A stretch of 7,525 bases of DNA. Origin: Acidobacteriota bacterium. GTDB lineage: Bacteria > Acidobacteriota > Vicinamibacteria > Vicinamibacterales > JAFNAJ01. The notes under the pieces are model-generated. The model made no database searches and had not been told where the DNA came from. It saw only the letters and a list, made by a program, of their open reading frames with translations. A program made the translations under genes and the position numbers. Below, piece by piece: positions 1 through 5,825 of this stretch. Within the stretch, counting starts at the first letter, position 1, and each line of letters starts with the position of its first letter. Location: NCBI GenBank assembly GCA_017860085.1, contig JAFNAJ010000119.1, positions 1 to 7,525 of the forward strand, given 5' to 3'.

Positions 1-926
1 TCGAAGACGGCACTCACCGGGACGAGCCCGAGCAAGCGGTGATGACCCACGGCCGCGAGCGCGGCCGACGCCATGCACCCGCAGCTGGCGCAGTCGGGAC
101 GCCCCCCGAACTGACACGGCGTCACGGCACTCGTCAGGTCGGCCGACACCGTCTTCGTCACGCGCGCGAAGATGCACGACTCCGGATTCTCCGGCGGGCG
201 CGCGTAGGCACGGATCGCCGACTCCGGTATGTCGAGCTTCGGGTAGCGCCTGCGGAGGGTGAGCAACTCGGCGACGGCGCGGTCGCGATCCTCGTGACGC
301 AGGCGCTCAGCCGACTCCTCACCGACCTGCGGCGTGTACAGGCTCATCCAGATGCGCTTCACCGATGGGCGTGCGCTCCAGAAGTCGATGAACTCGGCCA
401 GGTAGCCGTCACGCTGCACCTGTTGCCTCGTCACGGTGCAGTGGATCGTGACGGTGTGTCCCTCGATGTGCTTCAGGATGCGGTCGTAGGTGGCCGGGGC
501 GCGGCGCACGTCGTGCTCGGCCGGCAGGCCGTCGACCGACACGGAGATGTTGAGCCGCGGAATGTCGCGCCAGCCCAACGGCAGGGGCCGCACCGCGCTC
601 GTCACCACCTGCGTGTGCACGCCGCGTGCTGCGAGGAGGGGCAACACGCGGTCGAGTTCTCGAAAACGCACGAGCGGCTCGCCGCCGACGAGCGACACGT
701 GGAGCGGTCGATGGCGATCGACCAGCGACAGGATGCCATCAACCAGCGCCTGCCCACGGAAGTCGCTGACGTCCCTCAGCGTCACCCCGCCACCCAGGTG
801 CTCGTCGCCGTAGGCGTAGCACCCCGGGCACCGCAGGGGACACTCTCGCGTAATCTCAATCGACAACGTGGGCGTGCGGCCAAGAAGGATCTTGCCCCAC
901 GCGGACACGACATGCCTCGGCCCCAT
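1..926 (-). CDS. Radical SAM protein with C-terminal Cys cluster (3' end cut by window edge)
   Basis: Reading the minus strand from an ATG at 926 gives 308 codons with no stop before the window edge. The radical SAM signature CPLRCPGC supplies Cys29, Cys33 and Cys36 for the SAM-cleaving 4Fe-4S cluster. GGEP at residues 81-84 is the usual SAM-binding motif, and the strand SVSVDG (128-133) fits the radical SAM TIM-barrel core. Near the visible end, Cys251, Cys271, Cys279, Cys282 and Cys284 form a second cysteine group (CQFGGRPDCASCGC), SPASM-like and presumably binding an auxiliary Fe-S cluster. The start is well supported: AGGAG lies 5 nt upstream and an in-frame TGA sits at 960-962. It lies 134 nt downstream of the small ORF that follows rpoZ and could be cotranscribed or have its own promoter. 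Substrate is unknown: families of this architecture modify peptides, lipids or cofactors, and no precursor peptide is visible nearby. Family call is firm, function is not. Confidence 0.9.
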   Translation of the reverse strand, partial: MGPRHVVSAWGKILLGRTPTLSIEITRECPLRCPGCYAYGDEHLGGGVTLRDVSDFRGQALVDGILSLVDRHRPLHVSLVGGEPLVRFRELDRVLPLLAARGVHTQVVTSAVRPLPLGWRDIPRLNISVSVDGLPAEHDVRRAPATYDRILKHIEGHTVTIHCTVTRQQVQRDGYLAEFIDFWSARPSVKRIWMSLYTPQVGEESAERLRHEDRDRAVAELLTLRRRYPKLDIPESAIRAYARPPENPESCIFARVTKTVSADLTSAVTPCQFGGRPDCASCGCMASAALAAVGHHRLLGLVPVSAVF

Positions 927-1054
927 CGCCTCTCCTGCTCCTCGAGCACCGGTCAGCGGTCACAGCGCGCGCCGGCAACGCCAATCGGCCGAGCGCCGGG
1001 CGCGACCGCCCGCATGCGTCATCGAACCGTCAGCCGTAACTTCAGGTAGTCGGA

Positions 1055-1060
1055 AGTATA
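1055..1060 (-). promoter_or_regulatory. Candidate -10 element (TATACT) upstream of the radical SAM gene
   Basis: TATACT on the minus strand matches the sigma-70 -10 consensus at five of six bases and stands out in very GC-rich sequence. It begins immediately after the TGA of the small ORF and would give a leader of roughly 120 nt before the ATG at 926. No convincing -35 hexamer is visible at 16-19 nt upstream, so this is tentative; readthrough from rpoZ is the alternative. Confidence 0.3.
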
Positions 1061-1180
1061 TCAGCGCCGCGACTCGGCGCGCGGAAAGTGGACCGGGTTC
1101 TCGAGCGCATCGAGGATTGCGCCGACCGAGCGGCCCTCGAGGACGTGCCTTCGAAGGGTGAGGGCGACGGCCACGATCAC
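1061..1180 (-). CDS. Small ORF of 37-39 codons overlapping the rpoZ stop; unknown function
   Basis: I do not recognise this product. A GTG at 1180-1178 overlaps the rpoZ stop as GTGA, a classic translational-coupling junction, and the frame stays open to a TGA at 1063-1061 (39 codons). A second in-frame GTG at 1174-1172 has GGAG 7 nt upstream (inside the rpoZ 3' end) and may be the better start, giving 37 residues. By my count 34 of 39 codons end in G or C, typical of real genes in a genome like this. The peptide reads plausibly as protein: a hydrophobic start (VAVALTL), basic residues (RRH), then LEGRSVGAILDALENPVHF and a charged end ESRR, with the middle likely helical. No Cys pairs, signal peptide or long membrane segment. 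It could be a conserved small partner of the omega operon, the degraded start of a longer gene, or chance. Coding status is inferred from overlap, codon ends and composition only. Confidence 0.5.
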   Translation of the reverse strand: MIVAVALTLRRHVLEGRSVGAILDALENPVHFPRAESRR

Positions 1181-1398
1181 GCTCCGTCGGCCGGTGCCAC
1201 CTTGGGTTGGCCCTGGGTTCCGTCGGGGTCACCGAACGTGCCGGTGACCATGCCCGCCGATACTTCCATCTGTGCGGTCACCGTGGGCTTGTGCGACCCG
1301 GCAACGCGCGGCGTGCAGCCCCGCAGCAACTGCTTCGTGCGGAGCACCGACACGACGATGAACTCGAAGGGGTTCACGTCCTGGGGCTTACTGACCAC
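1177..1398 (-). CDS. rpoZ: DNA-directed RNA polymerase subunit omega
   Basis: A 73-residue product matching the omega subunit, which binds the beta' C-terminus and helps fold and assemble RNA polymerase. Diagnostic stretches are NPFEFIVV (residues 9-16), the basic helix ending RTKQLLRG (20-27), KPTVTA (37-42) and the acidic EVSAG (45-49); these align with E. coli RpoZ NRFDLVLV, RRARQ, KTTVIA and REIEEG. Length is normal for short omegas (about 70-90). The remaining tail is Gly/Pro/Asp-rich and probably disordered. The GTG start at 1398 is preferred over an ATG at 1461 because AAGGAGG lies 6 nt before the GTG, and the 21 residues between are Arg-rich and unlike omega. The small ORF follows with a 4-nt overlap. 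The gene is not next to gmk or coaBC within the visible sequence, which are frequent partners of rpoZ elsewhere. Confidence 0.85.
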   Translation of the reverse strand: MVSKPQDVNPFEFIVVSVLRTKQLLRGCTPRVAGSHKPTVTAQMEVSAGMVTGTFGDPDGTQGQPKVAPADGA

Positions 1399-1531
1399 GC
1401 AGATCCTCCTTGGTTGACCGCCGTCACGGCTCCGCAAGCGGGCCCGGTTGCCCGGCAGCATCGAGCTTTGATGAGGGCTGATCTTCGCCCGGAGAACCCG
1501 GGCCAGCGGCAGAACTCAGGAAAGCACCCGT

Positions 1532-1537
1532 AGTATA
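1532..1537 (-). promoter_or_regulatory. Candidate -10 element (TATACT) for rpoZ
   Basis: TATACT on the minus strand is the best -10 match upstream of rpoZ and is identical to the hexamer upstream of the radical SAM gene. It would place the transcript start about 125 nt before the GTG. The -35 position is GC-rich and lacks a clear TTGACA-like hexamer, so the assignment is weak. Confidence 0.3.
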
Positions 1538-1756
1538 CCACCGCGCGCGAGCCCGACGAGCGTCACGCGAGCCCACACGGCACAACGCGACGCGCCCGGT
1601 GGCCGATGTGTGGTATGCTGATACTCGTTCAGTTGGAAGCCCGCTACGTGCAGTACCCGCGACAGAGCCGATTCCCGCTCCTTCCGCGACGTTCTCGCTT
1701 AGTTTCGAGCTGCCAGCATCTGGCGACCTGAAGCGGTCGTCGCGGTCAGTCGGTGT

Positions 1757-1797
1757 CCGGCATGGCGCCGGTACCATTGCGTCTCGCGATGCGAGAC
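1757..1797 (+). promoter_or_regulatory. Two-hairpin leader element abutting the RRM gene's ribosome binding site
   Basis: Two hairpins are visible in the RNA-sense strand. The first pairs CCGGC (1757-1761) with GCCGG (1767-1771) around a 5-nt loop. The second is perfect: GTCTCGC (1781-1787) pairs with GCGAGAC (1791-1797) around a GAT loop. The second stem ends one base before the Shine-Dalgarno AGGAG at 1799-1803, which is 9 nt from the ATG. Its position suggests control of ribosome access by temperature or by an RNA-binding protein, possibly the RRM product itself. That role is inference; the stems are seen directly. Confidence 0.4.
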
Positions 1798-1812
1798 CAG
1801 GAGCACCCCATC

Positions 1813-2118
1813 ATGGGTCGAAAACTCTACGTCGGTAACCTTCCCTACGACACCAGCGAGCAGGCTCTCGAGCAGTTGTTCGCCGGCGTCGGCTCGGTCG
1901 ACACGGTCAGCGTCATGCGCGACATGGCCACGGGCCGTGCGCGCGGCTTTGCATTCGTCGAGATGCAGTCTGACGCCGACGCGCAGAAAGCCATCACGGA
2001 CCTCCACGAGCGTCCGTTCGGCGGCCGCAACCTCACGGTCAACGAGGCGCGCCCACGCCCCGAGCGCTCGGGCGGCTTCGGTAACGGCGGCGGCCGCCGG
2101 CGCGAACCGCGCTGGTAG
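1813..2118 (+). CDS. RNA-binding protein with a single RRM domain (cold-inducible Rbp type)
   Basis: A 101-residue protein formed of one RNA recognition motif plus a short Gly/Arg tail. RNP2 is LYVGNL at residues 5-10 and RNP1 is RGFAFVEM at 44-51, with the aromatic positions (Tyr6, Phe46, Phe48) that stack on single-stranded RNA. The tail from about residue 81 is rich in Pro, Arg and Gly (GGFGNGGGRRR), like the glycine-rich tails of cyanobacterial and other bacterial Rbp proteins. These bind RNA in the cytoplasm and are often cold-induced, probably as RNA chaperones. The ATG at 1813 is chosen over the in-frame ATG at 1753 because AGGAG precedes it by 9 nt and RRM homology begins immediately; the extra 20 residues would be unlike the family and would cross the leader hairpins. 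Monocistronic: divergent from rpoZ and closed by a strong terminator. Confidence 0.9.
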   Translation: MGRKLYVGNLPYDTSEQALEQLFAGVGSVDTVSVMRDMATGRARGFAFVEMQSDADAQKAITDLHERPFGGRNLTVNEARPRPERSGGFGNGGGRRREPRW

Positions 2119-2137
2119 TTCGTCGCGTCACACACAC

Positions 2138-2169
2138 GCGGGCCGGCCTACGGGTCGGCCCGCTTCTTT
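2138..2169 (+). terminator. Rho-independent terminator with UACG tetraloop
   Basis: An 11-bp stem (2138-2148 with 2153-2163, one G-U pair) closes a TACG loop on a C-G pair, which is the exceptionally stable C(UNCG)G tetraloop. It is followed by TTCTTT at 2164-2169. It begins 19 nt after the RRM stop and sits between convergent genes, so the stem may also act on the minus-strand DUF4097 transcript, although that side lacks a T-tract. Confidence 0.85.
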
Positions 2170-2177
2170 GTACGCGT

Positions 2178-3155
2178 CTAGCGAATGACGATGGTGCCGC
2201 TCGACGAGCGGACCTTCAGGACTGGCCCTCCTCCGCGCACGTCCCCCTTCAGCGCCCGACGCTCGATCTCGCCTGACACCGTCACGGGCAGGGACGTGTC
2301 GATGCTTCCTGACGTTGTGTGCGCATCGAGCGTGAACCCTGCGACGCCGCTCAGCGTGAGGCTGATGTCGCCAGACGCCGTGTTCAAGGACCACGCGCCC
2401 CCGATGGCCCCGTCGACCGCGAGGTCGCCGCTCGCCGTGCTGGCATCGAGCGCGCCTCGCACCCCGGTGATCCGGACCTCGCCGGACGCAGCCGCCACCG
2501 AAACGTCGCCGGTCTGATCCTGCGCGAGGTCGAGCCGGATGTCGCCACTGCCAGTCTGGAGGCTGGCACTGCCCCTGACGCCCGTGGCAACGATGTCGCC
2601 GCTTCCCGTCGATGCTCGCACGGCGCCCCCGCCATCGAGGCGAACGTCGCCCGAGCCCGTCGACACGCGCGCGGCCGCCTTGAGCGCCGACGCTCGGACG
2701 TCTCCAGAACCCGACGACAGCTCGACATCTCGCGCCAGGCCCTCAGCCACGACATCGCCCGAACCGCTCTTCGCCCGAAGCTCGGTCGCCTCTGGAACGG
2801 TGATGTCGTAGCTGACGCTCACCAGTCGATTCAGCGCATCGTCGAGTTCACCGACCCGGATGGCGTTGCCTTCCTGCACGATGGGAGGCTGTTGCTCGAC
2901 CCGTCGGATCGCCTCGGCGGCGTCCCCGGACGCGAGCCACCCGCGGCTTTCCCGTATCGTGCCGCGCACGACGACACGGCCGGCGGCGCCCGCGCGCACC
3001 GTGACGTCGCCCGAGCCCGCCACGACGGAGAGCTGAACAGGTCCTGTGACCGTGAGGGTTCGCTCGAAGGAGCCCTCCGCCGCGAGCGCGGCGACGGGCG
3101 TGAGGCTGAAGGCGGCAACGGCCGTCGCGGCCGTCGCGAGTGCACGGATGGTCAT
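2178..3155 (-). CDS. Exported DUF4097-family beta-solenoid protein
   Basis: A 325-residue protein with an N-terminal signal peptide: MTIR, a hydrophobic Ala/Val/Leu core, then a likely cut after ALA-AE near residue 26. The rest is repetitive: an xSGD or xSGE turn recurs at residues 48-51, 131-134, 149-152, 167-170, 184-187, 202-205, 223-226, 241-244 and 260-263, with degenerate copies at 281-284 (TSGS) and 318-321 (SSGT). Spacing is mostly 17-21 residues with alternating V/I/L strands, the pattern of DUF4097 (adhesin-like) right-handed beta-helix proteins. Residues about 65-115 form a non-repetitive insert with a charged helix. No catalytic motif is evident; the location should be periplasm or cell surface. 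The ATG at 3155 is supported by GGAGG 7 nt upstream. DUF4097 proteins often accompany sigma/anti-sigma pairs or membrane proteins, but here the gene stands alone between convergent and divergent neighbours. Function is unknown. Confidence 0.88.
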   Translation of the reverse strand: MTIRALATAATAVAAFSLTPVAALAAEGSFERTLTVTGPVQLSVVAGSGDVTVRAGAAGRVVVRGTIRESRGWLASGDAAEAIRRVEQQPPIVQEGNAIRVGELDDALNRLVSVSYDITVPEATELRAKSGSGDVVAEGLARDVELSSGSGDVRASALKAAARVSTGSGDVRLDGGGAVRASTGSGDIVATGVRGSASLQTGSGDIRLDLAQDQTGDVSVAAASGEVRITGVRGALDASTASGDLAVDGAIGGAWSLNTASGDISLTLSGVAGFTLDAHTTSGSIDTSLPVTVSGEIERRALKGDVRGGGPVLKVRSSSGTIVIR

Positions 3156-3310
3156 CGCGGGTCCTCCGACAGCACGTTGGACGGATTCGAGGGGAAGGAG
3201 GTTGCCTCGACCGCCAGGTTGGAGGCCCCCGATTCGAGCCGCGCGTCCGCCCAGGACCGGCGCCGGGTTTCAGGCTCCCAGGGCGTTCGTTCCAGCAGGA
3301 GAACCGGTTT

Positions 3311-4993
3311 GTGGCGCCCGAGTTGGACGTCTTATCATGTGCCGTGCTTCGGCTCGACCACGCTCGTCGTCTCCTTCGACACCACGCGGCGCTCGCCGTG
3401 GCACTGGGCGTGGCGGCGGCCTGCGTCGCCTGGCGGTGGGGCACGCACGTGGCCAGCGGCTCCGACGCATACGGATATGTCAGCGAAGCCGAGCTGTTCT
3501 CGCGCGGCCAGATGCAGATCGATCAGAGTTTCGTCGCGGATGTGCCTTGGCCCCTCGCCGAGTACACGTTCTCGACGCTTGCCTACCGGCCGACCGCCGA
3601 CGGCCTGCACCTCGTTCCGACGTACGCGCCGGGCCTGCCGCTCTTGATGGCGGGCGCGAAGATCGTCGCCGGAACGTGTGCCATGTTCGCCGTCGTTCCC
3701 ATCCTGTTCGGAACCCTCGTCTTCGCCACGTACTCAATCGGGCGGCAGATCGGCCGGCCGGTCGTCGGCCTTGCCGCGGCGTGGCTGGTGGCGACGAGCC
3801 CGGCCGTCCTTTTCTCCGCCATGTGGCCAATGAGCGACGTGCCCGCAGCGGCGATGTGGGCCGTCAGCGTCGCGCTGCTCGTGCGCGAGACGGGCACGAC
3901 AGCCGCCTGGTCGGGCTTGGCGGCGGCGATGGCCGTCCTCGTGCGACCGAACCTGGTGCCGATCGCGGCGATGCTCCTGCTGTGGATCGGCTGGCGCGAC
4001 ATCGCCACGGCGCGCTGGCGCGACTGGCGCCGCGTGTGCCTGCCGTGGTTTGCGCTGGGGGCCTCGGTCGGCATTGTCGCCGTGATGATCATCTTCGCGC
4101 AGCTCTACGGGTCTCCCTTGCGGTCCGGGTACGGCGACCTGTCCGAGAAGTTCGCCGCGCGATGGATCCCGCGCAACCTGCAGAACTATGGCGGGTGGCT
4201 CCTCTCGGCCGAAACGCCGCTCGCGGTGCTCGGCCTGGTCAGCCTCGCGGTTCCGTTCGCTCGATGCTGGACCACGCCGCGAAGCCGGGCGGTCTCGTGG
4301 CTCCTGGCGGGCTGCACCGTCATGACGTGGGGCTCGTACCTGGCGTGGCTCCCGTTCGACGCGTGGTGGTACCTGCGGTTCCTGCTCCCGAGCTGGCCGA
4401 TGATGGCCCTCGGCAGCGCCTCGGTGGCCGCGGCCGGCTATCGGCTGGGCCACGGAAACCCGTGGGCCCGGGCAATGGCGATCGCCGTGCTGGTTCTGGT
4501 CGGCGCGCACGGCGTGCGCACCGCGATCAGCCGCAACGCGTTCGGGCTTGCCGCGCAGGAGGCCGCGTATGTGGACGCGGCGCGAGTGGCCGCGATGTTC
4601 GCTGGGCCGGACGACGTGATCATTGCGCGTGAGTTCAGCGGGAGCACGCGCTACTACGCAGGCTTGTTGACGCTCGATGTCTCTCACCTCGCACAGCAGC
4701 CGGAATGGCTCGACCGGGCCGTGCAGTGGCTCAACGAACGGGGCCACCACGTCTACTTCCTGCTCAACAGGGACGAGTCGTGGGTGTTCCGCCGGGAATG
4801 GACGCCGAGGAGCCGACTGGCGCAGCTGGACTGGACGCCGCTGATGGTGGCCCGTGGCGGCGACGTCAGGCTGTACGACTCGGTGCCGCGCTACTTGCCG
4901 ATCGAGCCTCTCAGCCTGCCCGACGGCCCGCCAGGCCGATGCTATCCACCGAAGCCGTACCCGACGCTTCGGACGATCGCCCAGGCTCGCTGA
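3311..4993 (+). CDS. Polytopic membrane protein, probable GT39/ArnT-like glycosyltransferase
   Basis: About 560 residues with roughly ten hydrophobic helices, from about residue 25 to 401, followed by a soluble tail of about 150 residues. After the first helix comes SDAYGYVSEAE (about residues 51-61), where Asp52 occupies the place of the catalytic acidic residue in the first periplasmic loop of GT39/PMT-type transferases. WPMSDVP (172-178) and RPNLVP (212-217) are further loop motifs common in that fold. Such enzymes move sugars from polyprenyl-phosphate donors to lipids or proteins at the outer face of the inner membrane; donor and acceptor are not readable here. The start is uncertain. GTG at 3311 has AGGAG 9 nt upstream and is chosen. 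GTG at 3344 would also fit the first helix, and a -10-like TATCAT lies just before it. The frame stays open to an ATG at 3140, but that stretch is Arg/Gly/Pro-rich and reads as non-coding. Divergent from the DUF4097 gene. Confidence 0.75.
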   Translation: MAPELDVLSCAVLRLDHARRLLRHHAALAVALGVAAACVAWRWGTHVASGSDAYGYVSEAELFSRGQMQIDQSFVADVPWPLAEYTFSTLAYRPTADGLHLVPTYAPGLPLLMAGAKIVAGTCAMFAVVPILFGTLVFATYSIGRQIGRPVVGLAAAWLVATSPAVLFSAMWPMSDVPAAAMWAVSVALLVRETGTTAAWSGLAAAMAVLVRPNLVPIAAMLLLWIGWRDIATARWRDWRRVCLPWFALGASVGIVAVMIIFAQLYGSPLRSGYGDLSEKFAARWIPRNLQNYGGWLLSAETPLAVLGLVSLAVPFARCWTTPRSRAVSWLLAGCTVMTWGSYLAWLPFDAWWYLRFLLPSWPMMALGSASVAAAGYRLGHGNPWARAMAIAVLVLVGAHGVRTAISRNAFGLAAQEAAYVDAARVAAMFAGPDDVIIAREFSGSTRYYAGLLTLDVSHLAQQPEWLDRAVQWLNERGHHVYFLLNRDESWVFRREWTPRSRLAQLDWTPLMVARGGDVRLYDSVPRYLPIEPLSLPDGPPGRCYPPKPYPTLRTIAQAR

Positions 4994-5056
4994 GACCGAC
5001 GCAGCGGGGTGACCCGACCCGCCTCAGGGGCCGTTCCCGCAAGTGCCGATGTCGAT

Positions 5057-5130
<74 letters not shown>

Positions 5131-5231
5131 GGATTGGGTGGGTCGCTCGGCACGAGCCCGCACCTCCCCGCCTGTGTCATCGACAACAGCGTGCGGCGAG
5201 GCGAGGGTGCTGGATCATCGAAGGGAGAAGA

Positions 5232-5306
5232 TGGAGCGGGAAACGGGATTCGAACCCGCGACTTCGACCTTGGCAAGGTCGCACTCTACCACTGAGTTAT
5301 TCCCGC
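5232..5306 (-). tRNA. tRNA-Gly (GCC)
   Basis: A 75-nt cloverleaf with encoded CCA (5232-5234). The acceptor stem is GCGGGAA with TTCCCGC, the D stem ACTC/GAGT, the anticodon stem CGACC/GGTCG around TTGCCAA (anticodon GCC), and the T arm GCGGG-TTCGAAT-CCCGT with one G-U pair. It is probably the first gene of a two-tRNA transcript with tRNA-Cys. Gly-Cys tRNA pairs are common in bacteria. Confidence 0.97.
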
Positions 5307-5331
5307 TCGCCCAGTGCCAAACAGCCTTTCG

Positions 5332-5361
5332 AGCGTAGCACAGGGGCCCTCGCACCATCAA
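5332..5361 (-). promoter_or_regulatory. Candidate promoter for the tRNA-Gly/tRNA-Cys unit
   Basis: On the minus strand TTGATG (5361-5356) is followed after 18 nt by TACGCT (5337-5332), preceded by TGC as in extended -10 elements. It ends 25 nt before the mature 5' end of tRNA-Gly, and the -35 overlaps the yraN stop codon. The -10 match is poor (three of six), so confidence is low; readthrough from yraN is possible. Confidence 0.3.
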
Positions 5362-5744
5362 GGACAGGACCGCCCCCCTGCGAACGCCCCCTGGATGACC
5401 TCGACCTGCGCGGCCGCGCCGTCGCCGGGCAGCAGCACCGCGACGACGTCGAATCGGCATGGCACCCGCCACAAGCCGGTTCTGGCCAGGAAGTCGTGCG
5501 CCATGTGCTGGAGCCGGCGCTGCTTGCGCCAGCCGACCGCTTCGGCCGGACTGCCGAAGCGCAGGCTCGTCCGGGCCTTCACCTCGACGAAGACCAGCGT
5601 GTCGCCGTGACGGGCCACGATGTCCAATTCGCCACCTCGGGTGCGGTAGCGCCTGGCAAGAATTGCGTACCCTCGCCGGCGCAACTCGTCGCAGGCCAGT
5701 TGTTCGCCCGTTTTGCCGCGGATCTGCCTGGCGTCGACTCCCAT
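5358..5744 (-). CDS. yraN: YraN/UPF0102 family protein (predicted endonuclease-like fold)
   Basis: A 128-residue protein of the conserved UPF0102 family, whose fold is that of Holliday-junction resolvase/restriction-type nucleases; its cellular role is not settled. The family blocks are in order: GKTGEQLA at residues 10-17 with Glu14, RRGYAILARRYR (23-34), GELDIVA (38-44) with Glu39 and Asp41, and VFVEVKAR (51-58) with Glu54 and Lys56. The Glu/Asp/Glu-x-Lys set is the nuclease-like acidic-lysine centre. KQRRL (74-78) follows as in homologues, and the C-terminus ends in a short Gly-rich tail. The length is typical (about 115-130). The ATG at 5744 lacks a clear Shine-Dalgarno, but the codons farther upstream in this frame look non-coding. 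Often yraN sits beside rnhB or rsmI; neither is visible here. The tRNA genes follow 51 nt downstream. Confidence 0.92.
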   Translation of the reverse strand: MGVDARQIRGKTGEQLACDELRRRGYAILARRYRTRGGELDIVARHGDTLVFVEVKARTSLRFGSPAEAVGWRKQRRLQHMAHDFLARTGLWRVPCRFDVVAVLLPGDGAAAQVEVIQGAFAGGRSCP

Positions 5745-5772
5745 GCGCCATCGTCGTAGCAAGGGCGGCGCC

Positions 5773-5817
5773 AGGGGGAGAGGAGGGAAAAAGAGGCAGT
5801 CCCCGTTTCCGCGTAAA
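5773..5817. repeat. Homopurine tract and degenerate REP-like palindrome
   Basis: In the 81-nt divergent gap between yraN and the asparaginase-like gene, 5773-5796 is an uninterrupted run of 24 purines on the plus strand. Its right part joins an imperfect palindrome, GGAAAAAGAGGCAG followed by TCCCCGTTTCC. This resembles extragenic repeats with a GGGGAC/GTCCCC core seen in many copies in some Acidobacteriota and other genomes. Only one copy is present in the window, so calling it a repeat is inference. Confidence 0.3.
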
Positions 5818-5825
5818 GTAGTCGC

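Larger units (their letters stand above)
1399..1812. other. Gene-free region between divergent rpoZ and the RRM gene
   Basis: These 414 nt contain no ORF I can support; open frames here are Arg/Ala/Gly-rich shadows. The rpoZ side holds the leader, with a 6-bp hairpin GCCCGG/CCGGGC around an AGAAC loop at 1487-1503 and a TATACT -10 candidate at 1532-1537. Farther out lie two copies of CGCGAGCCC at 1546-1554 and 1566-1574, exactly 20 bp apart. The RRM side holds a weak -10-like TATGCT at 1614-1619 and two hairpins close to the start codon (1757-1771 and 1781-1797). I matched nothing here to a known riboswitch class. Confidence 0.6.

Noticed and set aside
39..1049. 336-codon plus-strand open frame
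   Set aside because: Arg/His/Ala-rich shadow antisense to the radical SAM gene, which has intact catalytic motifs, an RBS and an upstream stop.
1020..1060. In-frame continuation after the small ORF stop (ending LKLRLTVR)
   Set aside because: It reads protein-like for 13 codons between two TGA codons, but it is too short, with no start or support for readthrough or a sequencing error.
1399..1531. Riboswitch in the rpoZ leader
   Set aside because: The segment with GCCGGGCAACCGGG recalls SAM/SAH-type cores, but the flanking conserved helices and bases of those classes could not be found.
2319..3647. 442-codon plus-strand open frame
   Set aside because: Antisense to the DUF4097 gene and out of frame with the GT39-like gene; Arg/Asp/Ser-rich with no domain pattern.
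4994..5056. GC hairpin (GCGGG/CCCGC) between the GT39-like gene and tRNA-Cys as a terminator
   Set aside because: Only 5 bp with a 9-nt loop and no T-tract on either strand; common by chance at this GC content.
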